Assembly (NCBI GenBank): GCA_905199755.1
Contig: CAJKHT010000044.1
Coordinates: 1-23,903 of the forward strand
Direction of reading: 5' to 3'
Origin: an uncultured Eubacteriales bacterium
GTDB taxonomy: Bacteria; Bacillota; Clostridia; UBA1381
DNA length: 23,903 bases
The first letter of the stretch is position 1; each line of letters begins with the position of its first letter. The notes below the pieces were generated by a model, which saw only the letters and a list, made by a program, of their open reading frames with translations, had not been told where the DNA came from and searched no databases. Made by a program: the position numbers and the translations under genes. Of this stretch, positions 1-8,616 are shown piece by piece.

Positions 1-14
1 ACCGTTGCTGTGGC

Positions 15-22
15 AGAAAGGA
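15..22 (+). promoter_or_regulatory. Ribosome binding site that fixes the synthetase start
   Basis: AGAAAGGA lies 8 nt before the ATG at 31. It would fall inside the coding region if the GTG at 10 were used, so it supports the later start. Confidence 0.75.
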
Positions 23-30
23 TATTATAT

Positions 31-1884
31 ATGAAAAAAGAAACCAAGAGTGAACGTTTTGACAGAATTGCAAATTCACGCGCACAAAAAATTTCCGAAA
101 TGATACGTCTGCTCGGTAATTGTTCCGTTAAAACAAATTACGCCTACACCGATGCCGATGCCGAAGATATTTTCAGCAAGCTTGAATATGAGCTTAAATG
201 TGCCAAGAGCAGATTTTTGAGCGACAATTCATGCAGCAGCGGCATCCAGAGCTTTAAAGCTATATTTGAAAGCGAATACACATGGCTTAACGGATTCATG
301 CGGAATGTATATCGTTTTCCCGGCAAGGAGGCACTGTTTTCACCTCTGACAAACAGAAGCTGGACATATGCCGAGCTTAATGCGGAGGCAAACAAATTTG
401 CCGATGCTCTGCTTGCGGACGGAGTAAAAAAAGGCGATGTTGTGATGTATCAGCTCTTAAACTGCCCCGAATTTGTTTTTGCATATATAGCCACTCATAA
501 AATCGGTGCTGTCAGCTGCCCTATTAATTTCAGATTATCCGCAGGAGAAGCGGCTTATGCCATAGATGATTCCAATCCCGTTGTGTTCATATATGATTCC
601 TCAATGCAAAAAGTCACGGAACAGGCGCTTGCAATGGCAAAAAGCAAACCCAAGCGTGCAGTCATGGCGGATACGGATATTTCAATTACCGCTCCCGACG
701 GCTATATAAGCTACAGCAGCTATGTCAGCGGCAGGAGCAGTGATAACCCCGTTCCTCCGTCTGCATTGTCAATGTATGACGAAACAACGCGTCTTTATAC
801 CTCAGGCACCACAGGCAGACAAAAAGGCGTACCGCTTACGAGCATAAACGAGGTATTATCCGCTCATGATGTTTTAATGCATTTTCCGCTGAATTTCCGT
901 GACAAGACAATGAATACAACACCGTGGTTTCACCGCGGCGGTATCCATTCTGGTGGGCTCACACCTACTCTATACGCAGGCGGAACCGTAATTATAATGC
1001 CCAAATTTGAAGCAAAGCTCTGCCTTGAATACACGGAAAAATATAAAATAACATTCCTTATAGGAGTGCCGACCGTACTTGAACGTCTTGCTGCCGAGCA
1101 GGAGCGTTCCGGACGCGATTTAAGCTCATTAAACGGAATTGTCACAATGGGAAGTCCGCTCGAAAGAGCCGCGTGCATAAAGTATCAGAAGCTTTTAACA
1201 CCGAATATCTTCAACGGCTACGGCACAACCGAAACATTCTGGAATACATTTCTGCGTCCGTCCGATTTGCCCGATATGTCCGGCACAGCCGGCCGTTCCT
1301 GCACCGATGACGAGGTACGGGTAGTAAAGGCATATGACGACCGCAGAGCCGAACCCGATGATGAGGCAGCAAAAGACGGCATGGAGGTTGGAGAAATCAT
1401 TATAAAATCAACCGCAAAATCAGCATTTCTCTACTATAATAACACAGCCGAAACGGAACGTAAATTTTACAAGGGATATTTATATACAAACGACCTCGGC
1501 ACATGGGATAAAGATCAGTTTATAACCGTAGTCGGAAGAAAAGATGACATGATTATCTCCGGCGGTGAAAACATATACCCCACTCAGATAGAAGAAATTC
1601 TGAACGAACACCCCAAGGTTTCCGACTGTATAGTAACAGCGGTTCCCGATAAAGCCTACGGAGAGCTGGTAACTGCTTATATTGTCCCCGGCGACAGCTC
1701 CGTTACAGTTGAGGAGCTTGAAAATTACTGCCGTAATCATCCTATGATGTCATCATATAAGCGTCCGCGCTATTACCGTTTTGTCGATTCCATTCCTCAG
1801 AATGCCACCGGCAAAAAGCTGCATTATAAGATGAAGCAGCTTGCGCAAATGGACCTTTTAAACGGTTTATTGCGCCATTCGTAA
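31..1884 (+). CDS. Acyl-CoA synthetase-like AMP-binding enzyme with an extra N-terminal helical module
   Basis: This is a class I adenylate-forming enzyme of the ANL superfamily, expected to activate a carboxylic acid with ATP, probably to a CoA thioester. The ATP-binding loop LYTSGTTGRQKG lies near residue 255, GYGTTE near 396, YTNDLG near 485, the hinge GRKDDMIISGGENIYP near 502, and the catalytic lysine in PQNATGKK near 595. All core motifs are intact. The ATG at 31 is preferred over an in-frame GTG at 10 because AGAAAGGA (15-22) sits 8 nt before it. Residues 1-65 are not part of the usual fold. They carry a pattern (IRLLGN, Y.Y, IF..LE.EL) that I recall from short stand-alone Bacillota proteins, so this looks like a fusion. 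The acid substrate cannot be read from sequence. Its promoter lies outside the window. It converges on the minus-strand genes. Confidence 0.9.
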   Translation: MKKETKSERFDRIANSRAQKISEMIRLLGNCSVKTNYAYTDADAEDIFSKLEYELKCAKSRFLSDNSCSSGIQSFKAIFESEYTWLNGFMRNVYRFPGKEALFSPLTNRSWTYAELNAEANKFADALLADGVKKGDVVMYQLLNCPEFVFAYIATHKIGAVSCPINFRLSAGEAAYAIDDSNPVVFIYDSSMQKVTEQALAMAKSKPKRAVMADTDISITAPDGYISYSSYVSGRSSDNPVPPSALSMYDETTRLYTSGTTGRQKGVPLTSINEVLSAHDVLMHFPLNFRDKTMNTTPWFHRGGIHSGGLTPTLYAGGTVIIMPKFEAKLCLEYTEKYKITFLIGVPTVLERLAAEQERSGRDLSSLNGIVTMGSPLERAACIKYQKLLTPNIFNGYGTTETFWNTFLRPSDLPDMSGTAGRSCTDDEVRVVKAYDDRRAEPDDEAAKDGMEVGEIIIKSTAKSAFLYYNNTAETERKFYKGYLYTNDLGTWDKDQFITVVGRKDDMIISGGENIYPTQIEEILNEHPKVSDCIVTAVPDKAYGELVTAYIVPGDSSVTVEELENYCRNHPMMSSYKRPRYYRFVDSIPQNATGKKLHYKMKQLAQMDLLNGLLRHS

Positions 1885-1898
1885 AAATAACGATATAC

Positions 1899-1953
1899 AA
1901 AAAGCCGCATGTGCTGCTGCCGATTTATCGGCACAGCACATGCGGCTTTTTTT
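1899..1953. terminator. Bidirectional intrinsic terminator
   Basis: The arms 1899-1916 and 1934-1951 are perfectly complementary. Apart from one bulged base (C1917), the pairing continues inward (1918-1923 with 1928-1933) to a four-base loop, giving about 24 bp in all. A-runs and T-runs flank it on both sides, so it can end the plus-strand synthetase and the minus-strand DUF3006 gene, which converge here. Confidence 0.93.
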
Positions 1954-1954
1954 C

Positions 1955-2155
1955 TTATTTATGAAATATCGAATCCATTTTTATTTTTGCCGCGATTCTT
2001 TTTTTCTCCGTTTCATTTTCATCACACGTAATGTTTAAAACCGAGCCTTCGGACGCATTTTCAGGCAATATTTTTACCGAAACGCTTACAAACTCTCCGT
2101 TTTCCAGCTCCAGCACGGCAAACTCACCCTCAAATCTGTCAATTATCACTTTCAT
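1955..2155 (-). CDS. DUF3006-type small protein
   Basis: This 66-residue acidic protein begins MKVIIDRFEGEFAVLE, the usual opening of the DUF3006 family, followed by a VSVKILPENASEGSVL segment and a charged tail. The length is normal for the family. Its biochemical role is unknown to me. From general knowledge, DUF3006 genes often lie beside secreted metallo-beta-lactamase-fold (ComEC-like) proteins, and that arrangement is seen here. Its ribosome binding site (AGGAG) overlaps the stop codon of the upstream gene, so the two are almost certainly one transcript and may be translationally coupled. It has no signal peptide, so it should be cytoplasmic. The bidirectional terminator begins right after its stop. 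Confidence 0.85.
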   Translation of the reverse strand: MKVIIDRFEGEFAVLELENGEFVSVSVKILPENASEGSVLNITCDENETEKKRIAAKIKMDSIFHK

Positions 2156-2167
2156 GTCCGCACTCCT

Positions 2168-3688
2168 TTATTGGGGAGGATTGCACCTTGAACAAGGTGT
2201 TAATCCCATACCTTTCGCCTCCGAAACAGTTGTTTGTATTGAGCTTTTCAAATAGGAGCAGCCTGCATTGTGATACTTTGAACCCGTCTTTGTTCTGTAA
2301 ACAACCGCAGAAGAATTTTGCTCCGCCGTTTCCTGCTGTCTGCTTTCATCATTGCCGCTCTGCACATTATCCGTTTGCGGAGGTGCATTCGGCTGCACAA
2401 CGGACCTCAGTGTGTTTATTGTGTAGTTTACTCCGTCGGAGGTAATTACCACAGTACCCGATTCATCGGTCCGATAAATATTTATTCCGGCATTATTCAG
2501 TACGGCAAGCACTTCATTTGTCGGGTGACCGTATTTATTGCCTGCTCCGACAGAAATTACCGCAGTTTTGGGATTGACCGCCGCGATAAATTCGGGCGAA
2601 GATGATGAAGAACTGCCGTGATGCCCCACTTTCAGTATATCGGCGGATACATCATATCCAGATGACAGAATATCATTTTCCTCGCTGTATTCCGCGTCAC
2701 CCGTAAACAGCATTGATATTTCTTTATACTCTATCTTAATAACGGCAGAGCAATTATTATTGTCTTCACATATTCTTACCGGGCCTATAAAGTACACCTT
2801 TAAATTCCCTGTATCTATAATACTTTTTCCGGCAAAGGCATATTCCGCCGCACAGCCGTTAGCGGAAACAGCATCTAACATTTTACCGAAAATCCGAGTT
2901 GTATGCTCCTTTTCCGGCATATAAAAAGTACCGACACCGAATGTTTCCAAAACCTCCGGCATGCCGTTTATGTGGTCGGCATCAGGGTGCGTTGCCACCA
3001 CATAATCAATTGCATTATAGCCCTTTGACCTAATATAACCCGACACCGTGCCGGCAGACGGTCCCGCATCAATCAGCATGGTTTTACCGTTTGGCAGCTC
3101 AATAAACACGGCATCACCCTGACCGACATCTATAAAGTGAACTTTCAAATCCCCGTCTGCCTTATCCTCCGGCATCAGCAGCCAGTTTTCGGGAATTTTA
3201 ATATCTCCCGGTTCGGACGCATTTGTAATGGTTATAACGGATTTTGTGCCGTCCCAAAATACACGGAATCCAAAACTTTCCGCCACAAACCTAATAGGCA
3301 GCATCGTTCTGCCGTTTATTATCTTCGGAGCAGTTTCCAGAATATTCTCTTTGCCGTTTAAATATGCTTTTTCCGAATTGATTACAAGCTTAATCTCGTC
3401 CGATTTATAATTCAAGGTAACAGTCTGCGTGTTCTGCTCCCAGCCGACAGTACCCCCGATTTCTTCAACCACGGAGCGGACGGGAACCAAGGTTCTTCCG
3501 TTATCTATAACAGGTGCAGTACCTAACCCCTCATCAATTTCCTTTTCGATACCGTCCGCATACATATAGGGATTGTTTATTTGCAGCAATATTAATGTGT
3601 TTTGTATATCTGCCGCATAAGCAGGCAGTGACACTGCCATTGCCGCCGCAATAAGCAGACTTGTAAGAAAGCCTTTAAATTTTCTCAT
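2168..3688 (-). CDS. Secreted ComEC-like metallo-beta-lactamase-fold hydrolase with stalk domain
   Basis: The protein has 506 residues. A signal peptide (about 1-25, ending AYA) is followed by a copper-amine-oxidase-N-like stalk domain in two half-repeats (about 32-157), each with a NGRT(L/M)(V/L)P(V/I)R motif. Next comes a metallo-beta-lactamase fold opening at FIDVGQGDAV (about 185) with the metal-binding HPDADH (234-239), a later TGDAE aspartate and KVGHHGSSS histidines. The last 45 residues hold a cysteine module (TGSKYH..GC.YL ... PC.RC) that I recall as a C-terminal module on secreted Bacillota nucleases and related hydrolases. The fold is shared with the nuclease-like domain of ComEC, so extracellular phosphodiester hydrolysis is plausible but unproven. 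It is not expected to be a drug-hydrolysing beta-lactamase. It has its own promoter and is followed by the DUF3006 gene. Confidence 0.88.
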   Translation of the reverse strand: MRKFKGFLTSLLIAAAMAVSLPAYAADIQNTLILLQINNPYMYADGIEKEIDEGLGTAPVIDNGRTLVPVRSVVEEIGGTVGWEQNTQTVTLNYKSDEIKLVINSEKAYLNGKENILETAPKIINGRTMLPIRFVAESFGFRVFWDGTKSVITITNASEPGDIKIPENWLLMPEDKADGDLKVHFIDVGQGDAVFIELPNGKTMLIDAGPSAGTVSGYIRSKGYNAIDYVVATHPDADHINGMPEVLETFGVGTFYMPEKEHTTRIFGKMLDAVSANGCAAEYAFAGKSIIDTGNLKVYFIGPVRICEDNNNCSAVIKIEYKEISMLFTGDAEYSEENDILSSGYDVSADILKVGHHGSSSSSSPEFIAAVNPKTAVISVGAGNKYGHPTNEVLAVLNNAGINIYRTDESGTVVITSDGVNYTINTLRSVVQPNAPPQTDNVQSGNDESRQQETAEQNSSAVVYRTKTGSKYHNAGCSYLKSSIQTTVSEAKGMGLTPCSRCNPPQ

Positions 3689-3715
3689 TTTTATAGCTAC
3701 CCCCTTTCCGTATAC

Positions 3716-3744
3716 ATTATATAGTAAATCTTATATAAAATCAA
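3716..3744 (-). promoter_or_regulatory. Sigma-A-type promoter for the metallo-beta-lactamase/DUF3006 pair
   Basis: Read on the minus strand, TTGATT (3739-3744) and a perfect TATAAT (3716-3721) are separated by exactly 17 nt. The -10 lies about 27 bp before the start codon, and a purine-rich AAAGGGGG follows as ribosome binding site. The -35 is about 20 bp past the stop of the AraC-type gene, with no terminator between, so read-through is also possible. Confidence 0.8.
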
Positions 3745-3763
3745 GCTGCGCCGCCAAATTATT

Positions 3764-5887
3764 TCATATTTCATTATCATCAATACTGCTTTCGATAATC
3801 TTCGTCTTTCTCCATTTTACGGGAGATACACCCATATGCTTCTTGAAAAATTTATAGAACGTGTCATAATTCTGGAAACCGCATTTTTCCGATATGACTT
3901 TCAGCCCATCATCGGAATGTAACAGCAGCTCCTTTGCCATATTCAGACGCCGTTCTTCAAGATACTCCGTAAATGTTTTACCCGTTTTGGAACGAACAAT
4001 TTTATTCACGGTCTTTCCCGTAATCCCGAACCTATCCTCAACATCGGGCATACCGAAGCTTATATTGCTGAATTTTTCATCTATAAATTTGATAACGCTG
4101 TCATATTTATCATTTGCGGCAGTTCTTGAATTTATCAAATCGCATATCAATTCAATATCATTTGCTATCAAAAAGGCCAAATCGTTTACTTTTATTTTCG
4201 GACTGTACTGTGCCAGCTTTCCTTTATACCGTACTTTGAACGCCACCTCCGATATAACACCCATCTGACTGTAGAAAAGCTTTTCAATCTCCTGATTTGT
4301 CACTCCCGGGCTTATCATCACATTATACCACTGCTCATACACGGTTTTCTGCGCTTCAAATGCCTGACCGCAGCTTAAATACTCATACAGCTTATCGCTT
4401 TTTATCATATTCTGCCCGGCATCGGCAAAACCCGCGGCATTATTCTCATTCAGGCGGAACAAGCCGTCGTAATCCACCAGACGGTAATGCTCCTTAAGCC
4501 GTATATACATATAGTAAAATTCCTCCATGCTGCTGCACGGAATACCCATAATGGCAACCAGCTTTACTCCCTGCGACTTTACCGAAAACATCATATCATC
4601 AAGCTTTGTGCGCAGTTCGCTTGTATCAAGATTGTCCGAGCAGTCAAATATCACCGTGTACTCACCGCTTCTCGGAGAAAGGATTTCATTCCAGCTTATT
4701 CCGAATTTCTCCATTAAAAGCTCAAGTATTTTTCGGTTTATATTTTCCCCGTAAAACAGCACCATTATAAACGGTTCGGGGAAATCCAGATGTCTGCTCT
4801 TTATAAACTCCTTTTCCGCACTGTCGAGCGGTTTTAAAAACAATGTCAGCAAAAATGCCTTGTCGGAGCTTTTTTTATCCTTTTTCAGCTTGCCTATGGC
4901 ACGATACATATCCTCCTCGCTGTGAATGCTCGAATCGCCCACAATACCCGAAACAAGACGCACCACATTGCGCATAGGCCTTTTTGCGTATCGGTCTATC
5001 GCAAATTCTATTGCCACGATAAGCAAAAGCACCATTATTATATAAATGCAGATAAACCGCCTGAAGCTGCTCATATACGCGCTGAAATAGTCCTCCGATA
5101 TTTTAAGGCTGATTGTGAGGTCAATATTCTTGCACATTGCCGTCACAGGCTGTCTGTCGTCCGCCGCTTTGTTGCCCGAATATATTACATCATCATTTAT
5201 CGAAATACTGCTGAATATATCTCTGTAATTCCCCATTCCCATTCTTCCGAAAAGAGATTCCATTTCATACACAGTCATTATCACCGTTTCGGGAGGTCTG
5301 CCTATATGCAGGTCAACAGGATAAAATATCACCACGGACGGCTTTCTTTCCTCCTCCAGCTCGATATTATCTATATATTTAACCGATGTTTTCAAATCCG
5401 TTCGGAAAATGGAATCATGAAAGGTTTTATAGTCCATATTATCTATATTTATATACTTATCAAATATCGGTTCGATATTGTCAAATATATTTTTCTTATC
5501 AACCGCAACATTGTTATTGTTGAAAAATATATAGAAATAATTATTTAACGGCATCATATTTGCTTTTCCAGAAAAATCATCAGCAAAGTTTTTAAGTATA
5601 ATATGCTGTGACGAGGTATCAAAGTTCTGCATGTTTTTGAGCATGCTGTAGGTGGGATCGTTTCGGAAATCCATCTTGATTTTATGGCACATCATTATTT
5701 CCGAATCAATCAAATCCGCCATCTGCCCTGCCTGGTATTCTATCTCACCGTACACCTTATTCCTTATTGCATCATATGTAATTTTATACAAAGGAACAAT
5801 AAGCAGGACAAGCGCAACCGCAAGCACGAAAAAGAGTGTCAGAGTTTCCTTTATCCTCTTGTTCCCGATGTTAATAATTTTTCTCAT
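3764..5887 (-). CDS. Membrane-bound AraC-family regulator with extracellular sensor
   Basis: The protein has 707 residues. A transmembrane helix at about 15-37 and a second at about 275-297 bracket an extracytoplasmic region of about 235 residues, probably a Cache-like ligand sensor. A cytoplasmic middle region follows. The last 110 residues (about 595-694) form an AraC-type double helix-turn-helix, with signature stretches RRLNMAKELL and ISEKCGFQNYDTFYKFFKKHMGVSPVKWR. Proteins of this build in Bacillota usually sit beside Lpl-type sugar importers and activate them on sensing an oligosaccharide. The location, just past the end of the transporter operon, fits that role. A strong GGAGGA ribosome binding site precedes the ATG. 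I see no good -35 box, so it may rely on an activator or on read-through from the operon. The direct target is inferred, not shown. Confidence 0.9.
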   Translation of the reverse strand: MRKIINIGNKRIKETLTLFFVLAVALVLLIVPLYKITYDAIRNKVYGEIEYQAGQMADLIDSEIMMCHKIKMDFRNDPTYSMLKNMQNFDTSSQHIILKNFADDFSGKANMMPLNNYFYIFFNNNNVAVDKKNIFDNIEPIFDKYINIDNMDYKTFHDSIFRTDLKTSVKYIDNIELEEERKPSVVIFYPVDLHIGRPPETVIMTVYEMESLFGRMGMGNYRDIFSSISINDDVIYSGNKAADDRQPVTAMCKNIDLTISLKISEDYFSAYMSSFRRFICIYIIMVLLLIVAIEFAIDRYAKRPMRNVVRLVSGIVGDSSIHSEEDMYRAIGKLKKDKKSSDKAFLLTLFLKPLDSAEKEFIKSRHLDFPEPFIMVLFYGENINRKILELLMEKFGISWNEILSPRSGEYTVIFDCSDNLDTSELRTKLDDMMFSVKSQGVKLVAIMGIPCSSMEEFYYMYIRLKEHYRLVDYDGLFRLNENNAAGFADAGQNMIKSDKLYEYLSCGQAFEAQKTVYEQWYNVMISPGVTNQEIEKLFYSQMGVISEVAFKVRYKGKLAQYSPKIKVNDLAFLIANDIELICDLINSRTAANDKYDSVIKFIDEKFSNISFGMPDVEDRFGITGKTVNKIVRSKTGKTFTEYLEERRLNMAKELLLHSDDGLKVISEKCGFQNYDTFYKFFKKHMGVSPVKWRKTKIIESSIDDNEI

Positions 5888-5918
5888 AAATCCTCCGTGT
5901 ACATAATATAAAACAAAA

Positions 5919-5958
5919 TTTCACCTTGCGGAAAAAAGCCTTTTTCCGCAAAGTGAAA
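5919..5958 (-). terminator. Intrinsic terminator ending the transporter/SLH operon
   Basis: The arms pair TTTCAC (5919-5924) with GTGAAA (5953-5958) and a GC-rich inner stem 5926-5936 with 5941-5951, with one mismatch and a four-base loop. On the minus strand a T-rich run follows. It lies 10 bp after the stop of the SLH gene and before the AraC-type gene. Confidence 0.88.
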
Positions 5959-5967
5959 ACCGTAATT

Positions 5968-8616
5968 CTACTTATATATTACAACAGCAATAAGCCAGCC
6001 CGAACGCGTATGCACAAAAACACGCGATGTATCGCTGATACTGTGACAGTCATTATATGCGGAAATCTCGTCCAAATGTCCCATATAAACCTTGTCTTTT
6101 TTTCTTTCGCCGTCAACAATAATAAACCTCGTTGTTGAACTTGCCGATGTATTGGTCTGATATATGTCCTCCACCGTATCGGGTGTCGGTCCGACCTGAA
6201 TAACACTGTTAAGTCCTGTCGTATACGGTGCAATATACAAATCGTTCACATATCCGAAAACGTACCGCAATCCTCCGACCGGTGCTGTGTTTGATGTGTA
6301 CTCGTTCGCCGTGGAGGTGCTTGTGTCCCACATGACCTTGTCCTCACTGTAGTCGTAGACAAGCTCATAAACCGAAGCCAGTCCGTTTACATTCGATGCA
6401 AACCTTATAATATCTCCCGTTTCGACATCATTTTTATACACATCATCGGGAACATAGGCGGTGACTTCATTTCCGCGCCTGTAGCCGTGAATTGCGGTAA
6501 CCGCCGTGCCGTCAGGTCCGATTTGGCTGTAAACCGAAGAAACAACCGTTATTTCGGTCTGGTTTGACAAAACCGCACCGTCCGTATTTTCCACCACCAT
6601 AATATCCGAATAAGGTGTATCGTCATTGAATTTATACAATCCGAGGATTGATTTCGATGCGTTTGAATTATACCATGTTACATTGCTGAAGGTCTGGCAG
6701 CCGAACAAGGTTTTATCCGACACCGATGCATTTTCGGACGGCACTCTCATATAATATGTTCCCCCCGAGAGCACATACTTTCTTTCAAAGGTTTTCATCT
6801 GATAATACCACTGATACGAACCCTTGTTAAGCTGTGTATAGAGCATATTCTTACCGGTACAGTCCGCCTTGCTTTCCTTTGCCGCAGATATTTCCGACAC
6901 TTTACCCTCACCGTTAAGCTTATACATCACAAGCTGACGCTTTAAAGCTCCGCCGCCGAGCGTGCAAAGTGCGGTTTTAACATCTGCCGCCTTGCAGGTT
7001 TTGCCGTTGAACTTCACTTTATTCGCAAGATATGTTTCCACATGTTCACGCTTCACATTGTAAATTGATATTCCGATGTTATCTTCATAATCGTTTTTGT
7101 ACATTTTATAAACGTAGCCTATGGTTTCAATATCCGATTTATCCTTTGAAAACGCCGCAATTCTGCCGCCTGCGTCAAATATAAATTCTCCGCTGTCACC
7201 TGCTGATATTCCGCTTTCCGAAACAAAATACGGATCAGCCTTATATTCCGTACCGTTTATTGTTATATACACGGTTTCACTGCCGGAAATACTCTCGATT
7301 TTTCCGTTTACACTATCGGCACATAAATATCCTTTTATTATTTTTCCGTCCTCCGACTCGGAAATACTTATCAAATCATCAGGCTCAATTGTATTTTCAT
7401 TTACTGCCTTGCCGTACGGTATCATGGTAAACTCGGCATAATCCTTATTATCAAGATTTATTGAAACAGGATTGCCGTCAGCATCCGTTCTGTCGGTGTA
7501 AATAATCTTTCTGCCCACATCGACTCCCGTTACCGTGTAATTTTTATATGCTTCTATAATTATTACATCGTAATCGGACTCATCATAAGATATGCATTTA
7601 ATCTGCCCGTAATCAATGTCAAATGCCGACTCGTAATCTGTTTTTACGACTCCCGAATTTTTGATAATAACCGCATCGGTGCTTATTCTGACACGCTTTG
7701 TTTTATTGCTTTCGTCCGATACATATGTCAGCGTTTTACCGTCAAAGCTTTCAAACTCATCCGCATCAATTGTAAATTCCGTATTTTTAGGATCCTTCAG
7801 AAAATACATGATATTATCGGTTTCTGTTGAAACATACACCGTAACCTTATAGCCGAGCATCTGAGAAAGCTCTGTGTTTTCTGTTTTATAAACGGTTTCA
7901 TCTATGCGTACATAATCAAGAGACGAGGTTCGTTCCCCGTTTATTGCCGCATATGCATTTGCCGATACAATGCCTTTTATATATTTTAAACCGAAGTTCT
8001 TTTCCAATGGAGATTTTGTTTCGTTTTTCACAAGTCCGTTTCCCGACGAAACAAACTCAACCCCCTCGCAATGGAGGACGTTATAAAGCAGCACAATGCA
8101 GTCGCCCATTGAGGTTATATCCGTATTTTTCACACCGTCCAGCAAATCCATACGGTATGCCTGATTAAAATAATCGGAAAATTCCCATGCGGTATATGCC
8201 GTATATCCCAATGCTCTTACGGAGGCAACCGCCATTTCACTTATGCTTATGCTGTTATCCGGCTGAAAGCTGCCGTCCTCATAGCCGTTAAAGACACCTC
8301 TTGATGCCAGTGTGAGCACGGCTTTTCCACGTTCCGTACCGGCATCGACATCACTGAATATTGCAGGTGCATCTAAGGATAAGGTATTGAAAATCCTCGC
8401 CAGATAAAGAGCAAATTCACCGCGCTTTACGGTTTGATTTTTTACCGCTTCATAGTCTGTGCCGCCGTCCGTTATTCCCATTGCCAAAAGCAGCTCATAT
8501 GCCGCAGCCGCCGTATCGGAGGAGGTTTCCTCCTCCGATGCATATACCGCAAGCCCGGTACCTCCGACAGCAATGCACAGGGTCAGAAGCATTGATAATA
8601 ATCTTTTTGTCATCAT
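5968..8616 (-). CDS. SLH-anchored surface protein, 882 residues, no enzyme domain recognised
   Basis: A signal peptide (about 1-26, ending VYA) is followed by three N-terminal SLH modules (about 36-80, 85-137, 140-183). The second is the clearest, with IFSDVD and GVFNGYEDGSFQPDNSIS. SLH modules bind secondary wall polymers, so the protein should sit on the cell wall. The remaining 700 residues are beta-rich with many short segments of the form V.G..V....I.YTD or GYVYKMYKND. They resemble the small repeated beta domains of clostridial S-layer proteins, but I recognise no catalytic motif. The ATG overlaps the stop of the upstream SLH gene by 4 bp (ATGA), implying translational coupling. It is the last gene of the long operon. 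It may be a structural or glycan-binding surface protein. Confidence 0.85.
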   Translation of the reverse strand: MMTKRLLSMLLTLCIAVGGTGLAVYASEEETSSDTAAAAYELLLAMGITDGGTDYEAVKNQTVKRGEFALYLARIFNTLSLDAPAIFSDVDAGTERGKAVLTLASRGVFNGYEDGSFQPDNSISISEMAVASVRALGYTAYTAWEFSDYFNQAYRMDLLDGVKNTDITSMGDCIVLLYNVLHCEGVEFVSSGNGLVKNETKSPLEKNFGLKYIKGIVSANAYAAINGERTSSLDYVRIDETVYKTENTELSQMLGYKVTVYVSTETDNIMYFLKDPKNTEFTIDADEFESFDGKTLTYVSDESNKTKRVRISTDAVIIKNSGVVKTDYESAFDIDYGQIKCISYDESDYDVIIIEAYKNYTVTGVDVGRKIIYTDRTDADGNPVSINLDNKDYAEFTMIPYGKAVNENTIEPDDLISISESEDGKIIKGYLCADSVNGKIESISGSETVYITINGTEYKADPYFVSESGISAGDSGEFIFDAGGRIAAFSKDKSDIETIGYVYKMYKNDYEDNIGISIYNVKREHVETYLANKVKFNGKTCKAADVKTALCTLGGGALKRQLVMYKLNGEGKVSEISAAKESKADCTGKNMLYTQLNKGSYQWYYQMKTFERKYVLSGGTYYMRVPSENASVSDKTLFGCQTFSNVTWYNSNASKSILGLYKFNDDTPYSDIMVVENTDGAVLSNQTEITVVSSVYSQIGPDGTAVTAIHGYRRGNEVTAYVPDDVYKNDVETGDIIRFASNVNGLASVYELVYDYSEDKVMWDTSTSTANEYTSNTAPVGGLRYVFGYVNDLYIAPYTTGLNSVIQVGPTPDTVEDIYQTNTSASSTTRFIIVDGERKKDKVYMGHLDEISAYNDCHSISDTSRVFVHTRSGWLIAVVIYK

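Noticed and set aside
4922..5548. A plus-strand open frame of 208 codons opposite the AraC-type regulator.
   Set aside because: The product is rich in His, Tyr and Ile from the reverse complement of a sensor domain, and the regulator on the other strand is clear.
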